Positions 35,870-43,994 of a stretch of DNA of 64,000 nt are shown in pieces. Every line of letters starts with the position of its first letter. Position 1 is the stretch's first letter. The position numbers and the translations under genes were made by a program. The notes beneath the pieces were generated by a model. That model was not told the DNA's origin and did no database searches. It worked only from the letters and a program-made list of their open reading frames with translations. The DNA lies in contig NZ_JAQQWS010000014.1 of the NCBI RefSeq assembly GCF_028610675.1, positions 1 through 64,000 on the forward strand. Reading direction: 5' to 3'. The stretch comes from Alkalihalobacillus pseudalcaliphilus (GTDB taxonomy: Bacteria > Bacillota > Bacilli > Bacillales > Bacillaceae_D).

Positions 35870-36503
35870 CTTCCATTCCCTCCACAACCTGTGCAAGTCG
35901 TTCGACCATTTCTTCTATTCTTTCATCTTTTAAACGGTAACTAACCGGGTTCACAATTAATCTTGATGTAATCGGAACAATCGCCCCTAACTCTACCAAA
36001 CCATTCTCTTTTAACGTTTGTCCTGTGGAAACAATATCAACAATACGGTCTGCTAATCCAATAAGTGGAGCAAGTTCAATTGAACCATTTAACTTAATGA
36101 TTTCAACTTGTTCTCCTTGTTCTTTAAAATATTGAGTGGCTAGATTCGGATACTTCGAAGCTACTTTTGGGTTAATATCCTTTTTTGAATAACCAGGCAA
36201 ACCAGCGACAGCTAAATAGCAGGCACTTATTTTCAAATCTAGCACTTCATAAACATCACGTTCCTCTTCAATCATGACATCCTTACCAGCAACACCAATA
36301 TCAGCAACGCCATGTTCTACATAAGTAGGTACATCCATCGGTTTAGCTAAAATAAAGCGCATATTCTCTTCTGGTACATCAATAATTAACTTACGCGAAT
36401 TCTCAAATTCATCTGGCAAGGTATACTGAGCTTTTCGCAACATTTCCACAGCCTCGTCAAAAATACGTCCTTTTGGCATAGCTACCGTTAATATATCACT
36501 CAT
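35850..36503 (-). CDS. hisG: ATP phosphoribosyltransferase, short form
   Basis: First step of histidine synthesis. At 217 residues it is the short form without the regulatory domain, so it needs HisZ, encoded directly upstream, for activity and histidine feedback. Motifs: LTVAMPKGRIFDEAV at the N-terminus, DVPTYVEHGVADIGVAGKDV near 56-75, and DIVSTGQTLKENGL near 150. The start codon directly follows the hisZ stop. Confidence 0.97.
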   Translation of the reverse strand: MSDILTVAMPKGRIFDEAVEMLRKAQYTLPDEFENSRKLIIDVPEENMRFILAKPMDVPTYVEHGVADIGVAGKDVMIEEERDVYEVLDLKISACYLAVAGLPGYSKKDINPKVASKYPNLATQYFKEQGEQVEIIKLNGSIELAPLIGLADRIVDIVSTGQTLKENGLVELGAIVPITSRLIVNPVSYRLKDERIEEMVERLAQVVEGMEDENRSL

Positions 36504-37685
36504 TTACCGTTCCTCCTTGCTCTGCTTCCCTATAAAATATAGCACCTCATCATATTGTCCTGTCATCGCATCTAAATCCTTGATCCCAGCCAAATCTTGC
36601 AACACAACAGCTTGCTGTTGCTTACGCCTACAAGTGGCTTCCTCGATAGCTTCCCATCTTCTCTCTCGACTAAAAATGAGACAAGTTTTCTTCGGCTTTG
36701 CCCTATTTTCACCTAAAGCCTCCACTAATAAATCTAATCGGATCCCAAAACCAGTCGCGTGAGCAGGACGTTCAAACTTTTCTAAAAGTTCATCATATCG
36801 ACCACCACTCGATAAAGGAACACCTAAATATTTTCCATACCCTTCAAAAACGACCCCGGTATAGTAACTCATATGTAAAACAAGATTTAGATCGAATTTT
36901 ACATAATCAGTCAATTGATACGCCTCTAAAATAGCCCAGAGTTCTTCCAATTCCTCAATAGCTTTTAGTCCCTCTTCGGTTTGAATTAATTGCTGTGCAT
37001 CTTTTAATATTGTGGGTCCCCCACGCAGTTTCAGAAGCTGCAACATCCTCGCTTTATCGATTGATGATAATGACAGTTGTTTCACATGCTCTCTAAAACC
37101 AACAAAATTCTTCTCATATAAAAAGCGAATAAAAGAGTCGGTTCTCACTGAGTTCCCGACAATGTCCAAAAACAGAGCTTGTAAAAAACCAACATGACCA
37201 ATGGCAATCTTAAAATTAGATAAGCCTGCATGCTTAAGCGAATTAATCATTAATGCAATAACTTCTGCATCAGCACTGACTGTGCCATCACCAATTAACT
37301 CTGCCCCTACCTGCTCAAATTCCGCAGGCTTCCCAGCCTCATGCTGCTGGGCACGAAAAACATGTGATTGATAACTTAAACGTAATGGATAAGCCTCCTC
37401 TTTTAAACTAGAAGCGACAAGTCTCGCAATAGGTGCTGTCATATCTGGCCGCAAAACAAGCGTACGCCCTTGCTGATCTAATAATTTAAATAACTGTTGA
37501 TCTAAAATCGCCGAGGCAACACCAACTGTGTCATAGTACTCCAATGTTGGTGTCTCAATCATTTGGTATCCCCATTTCTTTAATTCACTAGAAATTTCCT
37601 CTCGAGCCGCAACCTTCATTTCATATAACCTCGGTAATGTATCTCTCATCCCTAACGGCTTTTCAAACATAAATGGCTTACTCAT
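36504..37685 (-). CDS. hisZ: HisZ, regulatory subunit of ATP phosphoribosyltransferase
   Basis: A histidyl-tRNA-synthetase-like paralogue that forms the octameric HisG-HisZ complex and senses histidine. Start chosen at ATG 37685 (GGAGG, 8 nt), giving 393 residues beginning MSKPFMFEKPLGMRDTLP. Class II synthetase motif 2 is recognisable (LVLRPDMTAPIARLVA, PLRLSYQSHVFRAQQ), with an SSGGRYDELLEKF motif near 285. It is the first gene of the eight-gene his operon. No T-box (TGGNACCGCG-type) leader is seen upstream. Confidence 0.95.
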   Translation of the reverse strand: MSKPFMFEKPLGMRDTLPRLYEMKVAAREEISSELKKWGYQMIETPTLEYYDTVGVASAILDQQLFKLLDQQGRTLVLRPDMTAPIARLVASSLKEEAYPLRLSYQSHVFRAQQHEAGKPAEFEQVGAELIGDGTVSADAEVIALMINSLKHAGLSNFKIAIGHVGFLQALFLDIVGNSVRTDSFIRFLYEKNFVGFREHVKQLSLSSIDKARMLQLLKLRGGPTILKDAQQLIQTEEGLKAIEELEELWAILEAYQLTDYVKFDLNLVLHMSYYTGVVFEGYGKYLGVPLSSGGRYDELLEKFERPAHATGFGIRLDLLVEALGENRAKPKKTCLIFSRERRWEAIEEATCRRKQQQAVVLQDLAGIKDLDAMTGQYDEVLYFIGKQSKEER

Positions 37686-37739
37686 CCCACTTACCTCCAT
37701 ACAAGGTTCTCTTTTTATATGCTCAACGCCCATCTATCA

Positions 37740-38014
37740 AAGCCCATTTAACAAGCCCATTATTATCCGCAACCTATGCACAATAAAGCCGCTACCTTTA
37801 CGAAAAACGTCATCTATAAACATATACCCTATTAACCACAATCTAAGTGAAACCTAATAAAAGGCCATTCATTGCCTAAATACTTTAACTCTCTAATATA
37901 CTAACAAAATAAAGTATTATATGTATTTTACTCACCATCACCCACAACGTCAAGCCATAAACAATCAATTAAAAATAATCAGACATATAAAACCCCAAAA
38001 GAATTATACGCTCC
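37740..38014. other. AT-rich leader upstream of the his operon
   Basis: No ORF, T-box or terminator recognised. It should contain the his promoter, but no convincing -35/-10 pair was found. Confidence 0.4.
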
Positions 38015-38105
38015 GGACCGTTAGCCAAGCTCGCTTGGCTACTTCACGCGACTGCGTGAAGTTTTGAAGATCGAAAGGTCATCTAACATGGAGAAATGAG
38101 CACAC
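38015..38105. repeat. Dispersed repeat family C, copy 1
   Basis: Contains the palindrome TAGCCAAGCTCGCTTGGCTA and a second short stem TTCACGCG/CGTGAA, then GATCGAAAGGTCAT and GAAATGAGCA. The same order (GACC/ACCRTTAGCCAAGC, GCTTGGCTAATTCACG, AAAAGGTCA, GAAATGAGCA) recurs at 43205-43296. Confidence 0.7.
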
Positions 38106-38120
38106 CACATGTAATTCATA

Positions 38121-38166
38121 CAAAAAAAACTTGCACAGAAGCTCCTCTTCTAACTTCTGCACAAGC
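38121..38166 (-). terminator. Terminator after yvoF
   Basis: CTTGCACAGAAG and CTTCTGCACAAG pair apart from a two-base internal mismatch; on the minus strand an eight-T run follows. It ends the hprK-lgt-yvoD-ppaX-yvoF group before the his operon. Confidence 0.88.
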
Positions 38167-38181
38167 CACATATTCTTAGCC

Positions 38182-38685
38182 CTATCGCTCTTCATTTTTT
38201 ATTGGCTCTTTAATCACAACCATTGGGTTTCCTCCAACAAAAGCACCTGCTGGTACATCGCGATATACCAATGTACTCGCAGAAACAATCGCCCCATCGC
38301 CAATCGTCACACCAGGTAAAATCGTCGTATTTGCACCAATCATTACTTCATCACCAATATTCACATCACCAAGTCGATATTCTTTAATCAAATACTCATG
38401 AGCTAAAATCGTTGTATTATAACCAATGATTGTATTTCTCCCAATCGATATACGCTCTGGAAACATAATATCCATCATTACCATCAAAGCAACAGCTGTA
38501 TCATCACCGACCTTCATCTTTAAAAACGTACGATATATCCAATTTTTCACTTTCAAAAATGGCATATAACGAGCCAATTGAATAAAAATGAAGTTTTTCA
38601 TGACCTTCCAAAATGGAACGGTTTTGTAAATTTGCCAAAGAGAATTCGACTCCGTTACAGGATATCGTTCCGTTTTTCGGCTCAT
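38182..38685 (-). CDS. yvoF: Left-handed beta-helix O-acetyltransferase (YvoF-like)
   Basis: A 167-residue hexapeptide-repeat acetyltransferase. Repeats of the [LIV]-G-x4 type run from about residue 70 to 150 (ISIGRNTIIGYNTTILA, VNIGDEVMIGANTTILPGVTIGDGAIVSA), ending in the AGAFVGGNPMVVI signature of the maltose/galactoside acetyltransferase group. The acceptor is unknown. It overlaps ppaX by 4 nt and occupies the same place as B. subtilis yvoF. Confidence 0.9.
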   Translation of the reverse strand: MSRKTERYPVTESNSLWQIYKTVPFWKVMKNFIFIQLARYMPFLKVKNWIYRTFLKMKVGDDTAVALMVMMDIMFPERISIGRNTIIGYNTTILAHEYLIKEYRLGDVNIGDEVMIGANTTILPGVTIGDGAIVSASTLVYRDVPAGAFVGGNPMVVIKEPIKNEER

Positions 38686-39329
38686 TTTTGCATAACTCCA
38701 ACAATTTCTAGTAAATCTCGCATATCCTCTAGCATATAATCCGGTTGTAAAGAAGCCAATGCTTCTCTCCCTTTAATGGACCATGCAACAGCTGCCGTCT
38801 TTACTTGAGCATTTTTACCAGCTAAAATATCAAAGTCACTGTCCCCTACCATAATCGCTTCCTGTCTAGTTGAGCCAAGCTTGGATAAGGCAAGGTCAAT
38901 TGGTTCTGGGTCAGGTTTATGCTTTTCAACATGGTCAAGGGCAACTACGACATCAAAGAACTGATCAAGTCCTGTTAATCTTAAGCCCATCAGTGCTGTC
39001 TCATTAATTTTAGACGTTACCACAGCAAGTTTGAAACCTTGTTCATGCAAAGCTTTGATCGCTTCATAAACCCCTACATATTCCGTTACGAGCTCATCAT
39101 GATTTTTATGATTAAACGCACGATATACAGTAATCATTTCATCTACCTTATCTGGATTTACTTGTATAAAACTATCAACAAGAGGTGGTCCGATAAATTT
39201 AATAACATCCTCTCGCCCATATTCTCCAGGCTGATATTGTTCAATCGTGTGTAAAAACGAAGCAATAATTAATTCATTTGTATTGATCAGTGTCCCATCT
39301 AAGTCAAAAAGTAAAGTATTAATTTTCAT
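38682..39329 (-). CDS. ppaX: Pyrophosphatase PpaX
   Basis: A haloacid-dehalogenase-fold phosphatase that in B. subtilis hydrolyses the pyrophosphate released when HprK dephosphorylates HPr-Ser-P. Start chosen at ATG 39329 (AAGGAAG, 6 nt), giving 215 residues. Motif I is LLFDLDGTLINTNEL near 6-20, motif II VVTSKIN near 105, and motif III with motif IV EAIMVGDSDFDILAGK near 170. It overlaps yvoD by 11 nt. Position near hprK fits the function. Confidence 0.95.
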   Translation of the reverse strand: MKINTLLFDLDGTLINTNELIIASFLHTIEQYQPGEYGREDVIKFIGPPLVDSFIQVNPDKVDEMITVYRAFNHKNHDELVTEYVGVYEAIKALHEQGFKLAVVTSKINETALMGLRLTGLDQFFDVVVALDHVEKHKPDPEPIDLALSKLGSTRQEAIMVGDSDFDILAGKNAQVKTAAVAWSIKGREALASLQPDYMLEDMRDLLEIVGVMQK

Positions 39330-40284
39330 ACGAAGCTTCCTTTCCTTGCTGTATTTTTTTCTGTTCGAGTCGCTTCCAAACATAAGCAATTAACATCGTT
39401 AACACAACAGCTGTCACTAATCGAATCAGTAATAGCGGTAAAACGGGTATGCCTAATGGAATAAATACGACCGTATCCTCAACAACGGCGTGACAAGCTA
39501 CAAGGAAGATAAAAGCTAAATATAAATCCTTTTTCTTAACGCCATCTTCCTTTACAGCTTGAATCATAACCCCTGCCCCATAAGCTAAACCAATCGTCAA
39601 ACCAGATGCCAAAGTTGTTGAAGTATTTTCTCGAATACCGAGTAATTTCGTTAAAGGTGTCATCGCTTTGGCAATGAGACCTAACCAATTCTTTTCACGC
39701 ATAATTTGAATAATAATCATTAAAGGAATAACAATGAGTGCCAACTGAAGCGTACCTAAAAAAGCACTTTCAAGCCCTGACCAAATAATTGGTAACCAAC
39801 CAGTGACAGGCTCAGCAGTCGTCGTTGCCTCGCCGCTACCGACAAAGCCATATTGAGCTGTCTCCTGCCCACCTTGCCAAAATAGGTTGATCAGAAACGC
39901 AGCGATTAACGCTAAACCAACACGCACCGCAAGCACAACCGAAACACGTAAACCGACCTTTGTAGCAACGGCCGATTCAACGATTAAATTGTGAGAAAAA
40001 GATAACATCACGGCTAATATAAATACTTCCTTAACCGTTAATTCTAACGATAAAATCGCTCCGATACCTGCATATAGGTTCAGTGCATTTCCTACAACTA
40101 GTGGAATAGCTGCTTCCCCTGGTAATCCAATGACCCCCAAAAAAGGCGCTAGTATGCCTGCAACCCAATCTAAAACGGGGGTATGGCCTAAAATCGTTAC
40201 TAATAAAGTAATTGGAAATATAATTTTTGCTAAAGACCACGTAAGCTGTAGACCAACGATCAATCCTCTTTTAAGCATTCCCAT
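39319..40284 (-). CDS. yvoD: Nucleoside-recognition (Gate) domain membrane protein, YvoD-like
   Basis: A 321-residue polytopic membrane protein with about eight hydrophobic segments in two Gate-type halves (around 10-130 and 160-305). The start chosen is ATG 40284 (GAGGAG, 8 nt), beginning MGMLKRGLIVGLQL; the GTG three codons earlier lies in the ribosome binding site. Family members (SpoVVM/FeoB-gate relatives) are thought to move small molecules, but no substrate is known for YvoD. It sits between lgt and ppaX as in B. subtilis. Confidence 0.85.
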   Translation of the reverse strand: MGMLKRGLIVGLQLTWSLAKIIFPITLLVTILGHTPVLDWVAGILAPFLGVIGLPGEAAIPLVVGNALNLYAGIGAILSLELTVKEVFILAVMLSFSHNLIVESAVATKVGLRVSVVLAVRVGLALIAAFLINLFWQGGQETAQYGFVGSGEATTTAEPVTGWLPIIWSGLESAFLGTLQLALIVIPLMIIIQIMREKNWLGLIAKAMTPLTKLLGIRENTSTTLASGLTIGLAYGAGVMIQAVKEDGVKKKDLYLAFIFLVACHAVVEDTVVFIPLGIPVLPLLLIRLVTAVVLTMLIAYVWKRLEQKKIQQGKEASYEN

Positions 40285-40490
40285 TTCAACCACTCCTCAC
40301 CACATTTTCTCTCCCCAGAAATGATGTGCTTTTTCTATTTGTTTTGAAACAGATAGCTACTCTCTACCAAAAATAAAATAACCATGTTCGAGCACAACTA
40401 CCGTTCCTATTAGTAACAGGACCGAATAGGAATGAACTTTCTGTCTAAAAATTCCTATCCTTTCCTATAACCGTCTTTTAGTGCTGATAC

Positions 40491-40544
40491 TCATATGCGG
40501 CTCTCTCTATTTACCACTACCGAAAATCTTGCTCCGCGTCCTGT
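40491..40544 (+). repeat. Dispersed repeat family A, short copy between lgt and yvoD
   Basis: ATGCGGCTCTC, CCACTACCGAAAAT, CTTGCTCCGCGTCCTG: only the 5' half of the family. It directly precedes the lgt stop; the rest of the gap (40294-40490) has no recognised feature. Confidence 0.6.
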
Positions 40545-40550
40545 TGGTTT

Positions 40551-41405
40551 TTATTTCTTCTTTTTCTTTTTCGTCGAAGCCTTTTTGCTTTTTTGCAAAC
40601 TTGCTGGTAAATCTTCATATCTCGGAACGTTTGATTGTTTTCTTCTATAGATAAAGATAATAATCGCTCCGATGACTAGAATGATCGAGATGACCTGAGC
40701 TGTTTTCAAGAGGTTTCCAATTAATAAATAGTCAAGTCGAATTCCTTCGATAAAAAATCTTCCAACAGAATACCAAACAACATAAGCAAGGAACACTTCA
40801 CCTTGTCGTAAGTTTAAGCGTCTTAAGTACAAGAGAATGGCAACACCAATTAAGCTCCAAACCGATTCATATAAAAAAGTTGGGTGATAATACGCGCCTT
40901 TAATAAACATTTGATTAATAATAAACTCTGGTAAAAATAAACCTTCTAAAAACTCCCTTGAAACTTCACCACCATATACTTCTTGGTTCATAAAGTTACC
41001 CCAACGACCAATTGCTTGACCTAAAAGGATACTTGGCGCTGCAATATCAGCAAGCTGCCAAAAAGAGAGTTCTTTTCTTTTAGCAAAGAAGTAAGCGGTA
41101 AGGACACTTCCGATGAGGGCACCGTGAATGGCGATACCACCTTCCCAAATATAAAACACCCGAATCGGGTCATCGGCAAATTGATCCCATCTAAAAATGA
41201 CATAATATATTCTTGCTGAAATAATCGCAATCGGAACGGCAAAAAGTAACAAATCAGCAAATGTATCTTTTGGCAAACCAGTACGTGTTGATTCCTTCGC
41301 CGCAATAAAATAACCTAAAACAACACCTAGCATGATGATGAGTCCATACCAATAAATCGTGATAGGACCCAATCTAAAGAATATAGGATCTAATGGTTCA
41401 ATCAT
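40551..41405 (-). CDS. lgt: Prolipoprotein diacylglyceryl transferase
   Basis: Transfers diacylglycerol from phosphatidylglycerol to the lipobox cysteine of prelipoproteins at the membrane. 284 residues with seven membrane segments. The signature GRWGNFMNQEVYG is near residue 137, and the catalytic histidine region GGIAIHGALIG near 88. The C-terminal tail ends in about 20 mostly lysine residues. In this window it would modify the sugar-binding protein and the cytochrome c551. Separated from hprK by 412 bases holding repeats, whereas these genes are close in B. subtilis. Confidence 0.97.
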   Translation of the reverse strand: MIEPLDPIFFRLGPITIYWYGLIIMLGVVLGYFIAAKESTRTGLPKDTFADLLLFAVPIAIISARIYYVIFRWDQFADDPIRVFYIWEGGIAIHGALIGSVLTAYFFAKRKELSFWQLADIAAPSILLGQAIGRWGNFMNQEVYGGEVSREFLEGLFLPEFIINQMFIKGAYYHPTFLYESVWSLIGVAILLYLRRLNLRQGEVFLAYVVWYSVGRFFIEGIRLDYLLIGNLLKTAQVISIILVIGAIIIFIYRRKQSNVPRYEDLPASLQKSKKASTKKKKKK

Positions 41406-41559
41406 TTTTACACCTCGATTTTATTTGTTTTTAATATAAAAGTTACCCTAATGGCACTGTGCTCTTATCACACATAAATTAATATAGAAAGGAATGGAAT
41501 AAAGAAGCGAAGAAATTGTCCATATAGTTCCAATTAAGGAGACAAACTTCAAATTGCAT

Positions 41560-41705
41560 GAAAAGCTAAGTTGTTGAGGACAAATCGCCACTTTTTCTTT
41601 GCTTGTGGCGAAGTGAATCGGACTTCGCCATGGAAGTTTTGTATGAAAGTTAGTGCGAACTTAGAGCGTTGATGCTGCTCGTTCTTTAGTTCTCAGTTCT
41701 CAACT
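41560..41705 (+). repeat. Dispersed repeat family B between hprK and lgt
   Basis: Contains GCTTGTGGCGAAG, GACTTCGCCATGG (inverted pair), TGTATGAAAGTTAGTGCGAA and AGCGTTGATGCTGCTCG, paralleling 23085-23160 (GGTGGCGGAG, ACTCCGCCATGG, TGAATGAAAGTGCT). Divergent. The remaining bases of 41406-41817 show no gene. Confidence 0.5.
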
Positions 41706-41817
41706 AGCTAATCTGTTTTATCTCTACTGCTACGAGTTAGAGTGCTTTACATAACTTTACACCCCATTGTTATAATAGCTGTTTACTACATCTGGCTATT
41801 CGTGACGGCTCAACTAA

Positions 41818-42753
41818 TTAATATTCTTCATTATCGCTTTCTTCGATTAATTCAGTTAGCCTTGCTGAGAAGTCTTGAGCGGCGTTAAAGCCTAATTTTT
41901 TTAGACGATGATTCATCGCTGCGACCTCAATAAGTACCGCTAAATTTCGGCCTGGACGAACCGGAATTGTTAGCTTCGGAATTTCTGTGTCCATAATTTT
42001 CATAAGCTCTTCTTCTAAACCTAGACGGTCATAAGCCTTCTTCTGGTCCCATAATTCAAGGTGAATACATAAGACAATACGTTTATGAGGACGAACGGCA
42101 CCTGCTCCGAATAGAGTCATGGCATTAATAATACCTAACCCACGAATTTCAAGTAGATGTTGAAGTAATTCAGGTGGTTTTCCAATTAGAGTCGAACCAT
42201 GTTCCTGACGAATTTCTACAGAATCATCGGCGACTAATCGGTGACCACGACGAATTAAATCTAATGCTGTCTCACTTTTACCAACACCGCTACTACCAGT
42301 AATTAATACACCGATACCATAAATATCAACGAGTACACCGTGTACAGCAGTCATCGGTGCAAGCTCACTCTCTAGATAGTCGGTAATCCGGCTACTTAAA
42401 CGTGTCGTCGTCATCGGTGATCGTAATAATGGCACCCCGTTTTCTTCAGCTGCTTCAACCAGCTCAGGTGGTGCCTCCAACCCACGCGATAAAATAATTG
42501 CAGGTGTATCATATGTACATAAATTGAGCATACGCTCTTTTTTCTCTTCAGTCGCTAAACGTTCAAAAAAGGAAAGCTCAGTAATTCCAATTAATTGGAT
42601 TCGTTTTGCAGGATAATAGGTGAAAAAACCTGCCATTTCAATACCAGGCCTCGAAATATCACTCGTCGTGATCGGTCGATAAATACCTTCCTCACCCGCA
42701 AGCAACTCAAATTGAAACCTTTCAATTAAATGATTTGCATTCACTTTGCGCAC
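41818..42753 (-). CDS. hprK: HPr kinase/phosphorylase
   Basis: Phosphorylates Ser46 of HPr and Crh when fructose-1,6-bisphosphate is high and reverses this with phosphate, which controls CcpA. 311 residues from GTG 42753 (AAGGTGGGG). The Walker A GSSGVGKSETALDL is near residue 153, with the catalytic LVADDSVEI near 175 and the HPrK/P signature EIRGLGIINAMTLFG near 202. Together with crh, cggR and the cre site in this window, it covers a large part of the carbon-control circuit. Confidence 0.97.
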   Translation of the reverse strand: MRKVNANHLIERFQFELLAGEEGIYRPITTSDISRPGIEMAGFFTYYPAKRIQLIGITELSFFERLATEEKKERMLNLCTYDTPAIILSRGLEAPPELVEAAEENGVPLLRSPMTTTRLSSRITDYLESELAPMTAVHGVLVDIYGIGVLITGSSGVGKSETALDLIRRGHRLVADDSVEIRQEHGSTLIGKPPELLQHLLEIRGLGIINAMTLFGAGAVRPHKRIVLCIHLELWDQKKAYDRLGLEEELMKIMDTEIPKLTIPVRPGRNLAVLIEVAAMNHRLKKLGFNAAQDFSARLTELIEESDNEEY

Positions 42754-43085
42754 AAAATGCCCCCACCTTACTTATAAAATTCTATAACATACTGCACTTG
42801 CCTATTAATCAACTATGCCTTCCATTTTAACACGTTTTGACAAAAAACACTCACACCGCCAAACTCGAATGATACTTTTCGCCGTAACCCCTCCACTTAT
42901 ATTGTTACTCCTTCGCTTTCCCTACAGCATAACAACGCTTTTGCTTACCAAAAGTGTACAATGTTATTTAATCGTTTTTAACCAATTACCACCAACAAAG
43001 ATGAAAGTGTAGTTTCCCTCTTTACTAATAGCTTTTCATCCAATAAAGGTTTTGAGAATTCTACTCTTTGCCGAAATCCCGCCAC

Positions 43086-43120
43086 TTTTTGGAAGCCCTC
43101 GTAAAGAGCCATTCCAAAAA
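43086..43120. terminator. Inverted repeat, possible bidirectional terminator
   Basis: TTTTTGGAA and TTCCAAAAA are perfect arms around 17 nt, with an inner CTC/GAG pairing. It lies in the 624-base gap between hprK and yvlD. The rest of 42754-43204 has no recognised gene. Confidence 0.45.
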
Positions 43121-43204
43121 GATTCAGCACACCGCACAAACAGCCACTACCAACAACAACAACAGAGTGAGTAGTATCCCATCAGGATTAGCATCTAAAA
43201 TCGA

Positions 43205-43296
43205 AGTGTTTTTGGACCATTAGCCAAGCGAGCTTGGCTAATTCACGCTGCAATAAAAAACAAAAGGTCAAGATTCCCCAAGAAATGAGCATTACC
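43205..43296. repeat. Dispersed repeat family C, copy 2
   Basis: ACCATTAGCCAAGCGAGCTTGGCTAATT is a near-perfect palindrome of 26 bases split by two, followed by TTCACG, AAAAGGTCA and GAAATGAGCATTACC; matches 38015-38105. Confidence 0.7.
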
Positions 43297-43304
43297 TATT
43301 GTAC

Positions 43305-43358
43305 TTCTATAAAAAAAGCCTGTACACCCATTCCCCTAAGAGAACAAAGCATACAAGC
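43305..43358 (-). terminator. Terminator after yvlD
   Basis: On the minus strand AGCTTGTA ... TACAGGCT pair with one G-U, followed by TTTTTTTATAG. Located 20 nt past the yvlD stop. Confidence 0.75.
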
Positions 43359-43377
43359 TTTTCCCAATCATCCTTTA

Positions 43378-43725
43378 TTAGCCATTTTTAACTGGCTTAA
43401 TTACAAACGTCTGAACGATAGAAATAATCAATGCCGTTAAAATCGCTAGACCAAAGCTATCAATCGTAAATGCACTTCCCATCAAATAAGCCGTTAACAA
43501 TAATGTCAAAGCATTAATGACAAGTAAAAATAACCCCAACGTAATAATCGTAATCGGTAACGTGAAAAAGACAAGAATGGGTTTCACAATAAGATTAATT
43601 ATAGATAAAACGATACTAGCAATAATAGCAGCTACAAATCCCTCAATCTGAAACCCTTCAAAAATCTCAGCTAACAATAATAACAATCCTGCATTTAATA
43701 GAAGACCAATAATCCATCTAATCAT
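43378..43725 (-). CDS. yvlD: Membrane protein of the phage-holin IV / YvlD family
   Basis: 115 residues from ATG 43725 (GAGGAG, 10 nt), overlapping the yvlC end closely. Four hydrophobic segments fill nearly the whole protein (about 3-22, 27-47, 55-77, 85-108). The N-terminal WIIGLLLNAG and KPILVFFTLPITIITLGLF match the YvlD family, which is not a phage gene despite the name. Likely works with YvlC and YvlB in a membrane-stress module; function unproven. Confidence 0.88.
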   Translation of the reverse strand: MIRWIIGLLLNAGLLLLLAEIFEGFQIEGFVAAIIASIVLSIINLIVKPILVFFTLPITIITLGLFLLVINALTLLLTAYLMGSAFTIDSFGLAILTALIISIVQTFVIKPVKNG

Positions 43726-43726
43726 A

Positions 43727-43921
43727 TTAATACGTCTCCTCATTTGGAATAACTATTGTACCCACTAAGTAAGCTAGGAGTACGGTTCCAAGTGTCATGA
43801 AAGATAATACAACTAATACTAGTCGAATGATCGTAGGATCGACATTAAAATACTCTCCTAACCCTCCACAAATACCTGAAATCATCCGATTATCTTGTGA
43901 TCGATATAAACGTTTCATCAA
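43727..43921 (-). CDS. yvlC: PspC-domain membrane protein
   Basis: A 64-residue PspC domain: LYRSQDNRMISGICGGLGEYF followed by NVDPTIIRLVLVVL and one membrane helix (about 33-58). PspC proteins are linked to phage-shock-type envelope stress responses. In B. subtilis yvlABCD is an operon; here yvlA is not seen and yvlB lies 73 nt upstream. Confidence 0.93.
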   Translation of the reverse strand: MMKRLYRSQDNRMISGICGGLGEYFNVDPTIIRLVLVVLSFMTLGTVLLAYLVGTIVIPNEETY

Positions 43922-43994
43922 TATTCACCTCACTTTAGAAATACCCTCATTCATTTTAGGTCAAACGTCTGAGGGTATTTCTGGCAACTAATTA

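Noticed and set aside
37686..38000. T-box leader for the his operon
   Set aside because: No TGGNACCGCG-type T-box sequence or adjoining terminator was found.
43378..43725. Prophage remnant suggested by the holin-like family name
   Set aside because: YvlD belongs to a conserved chromosomal yvl group with PspC and DUF4097 genes; no other phage gene is nearby.
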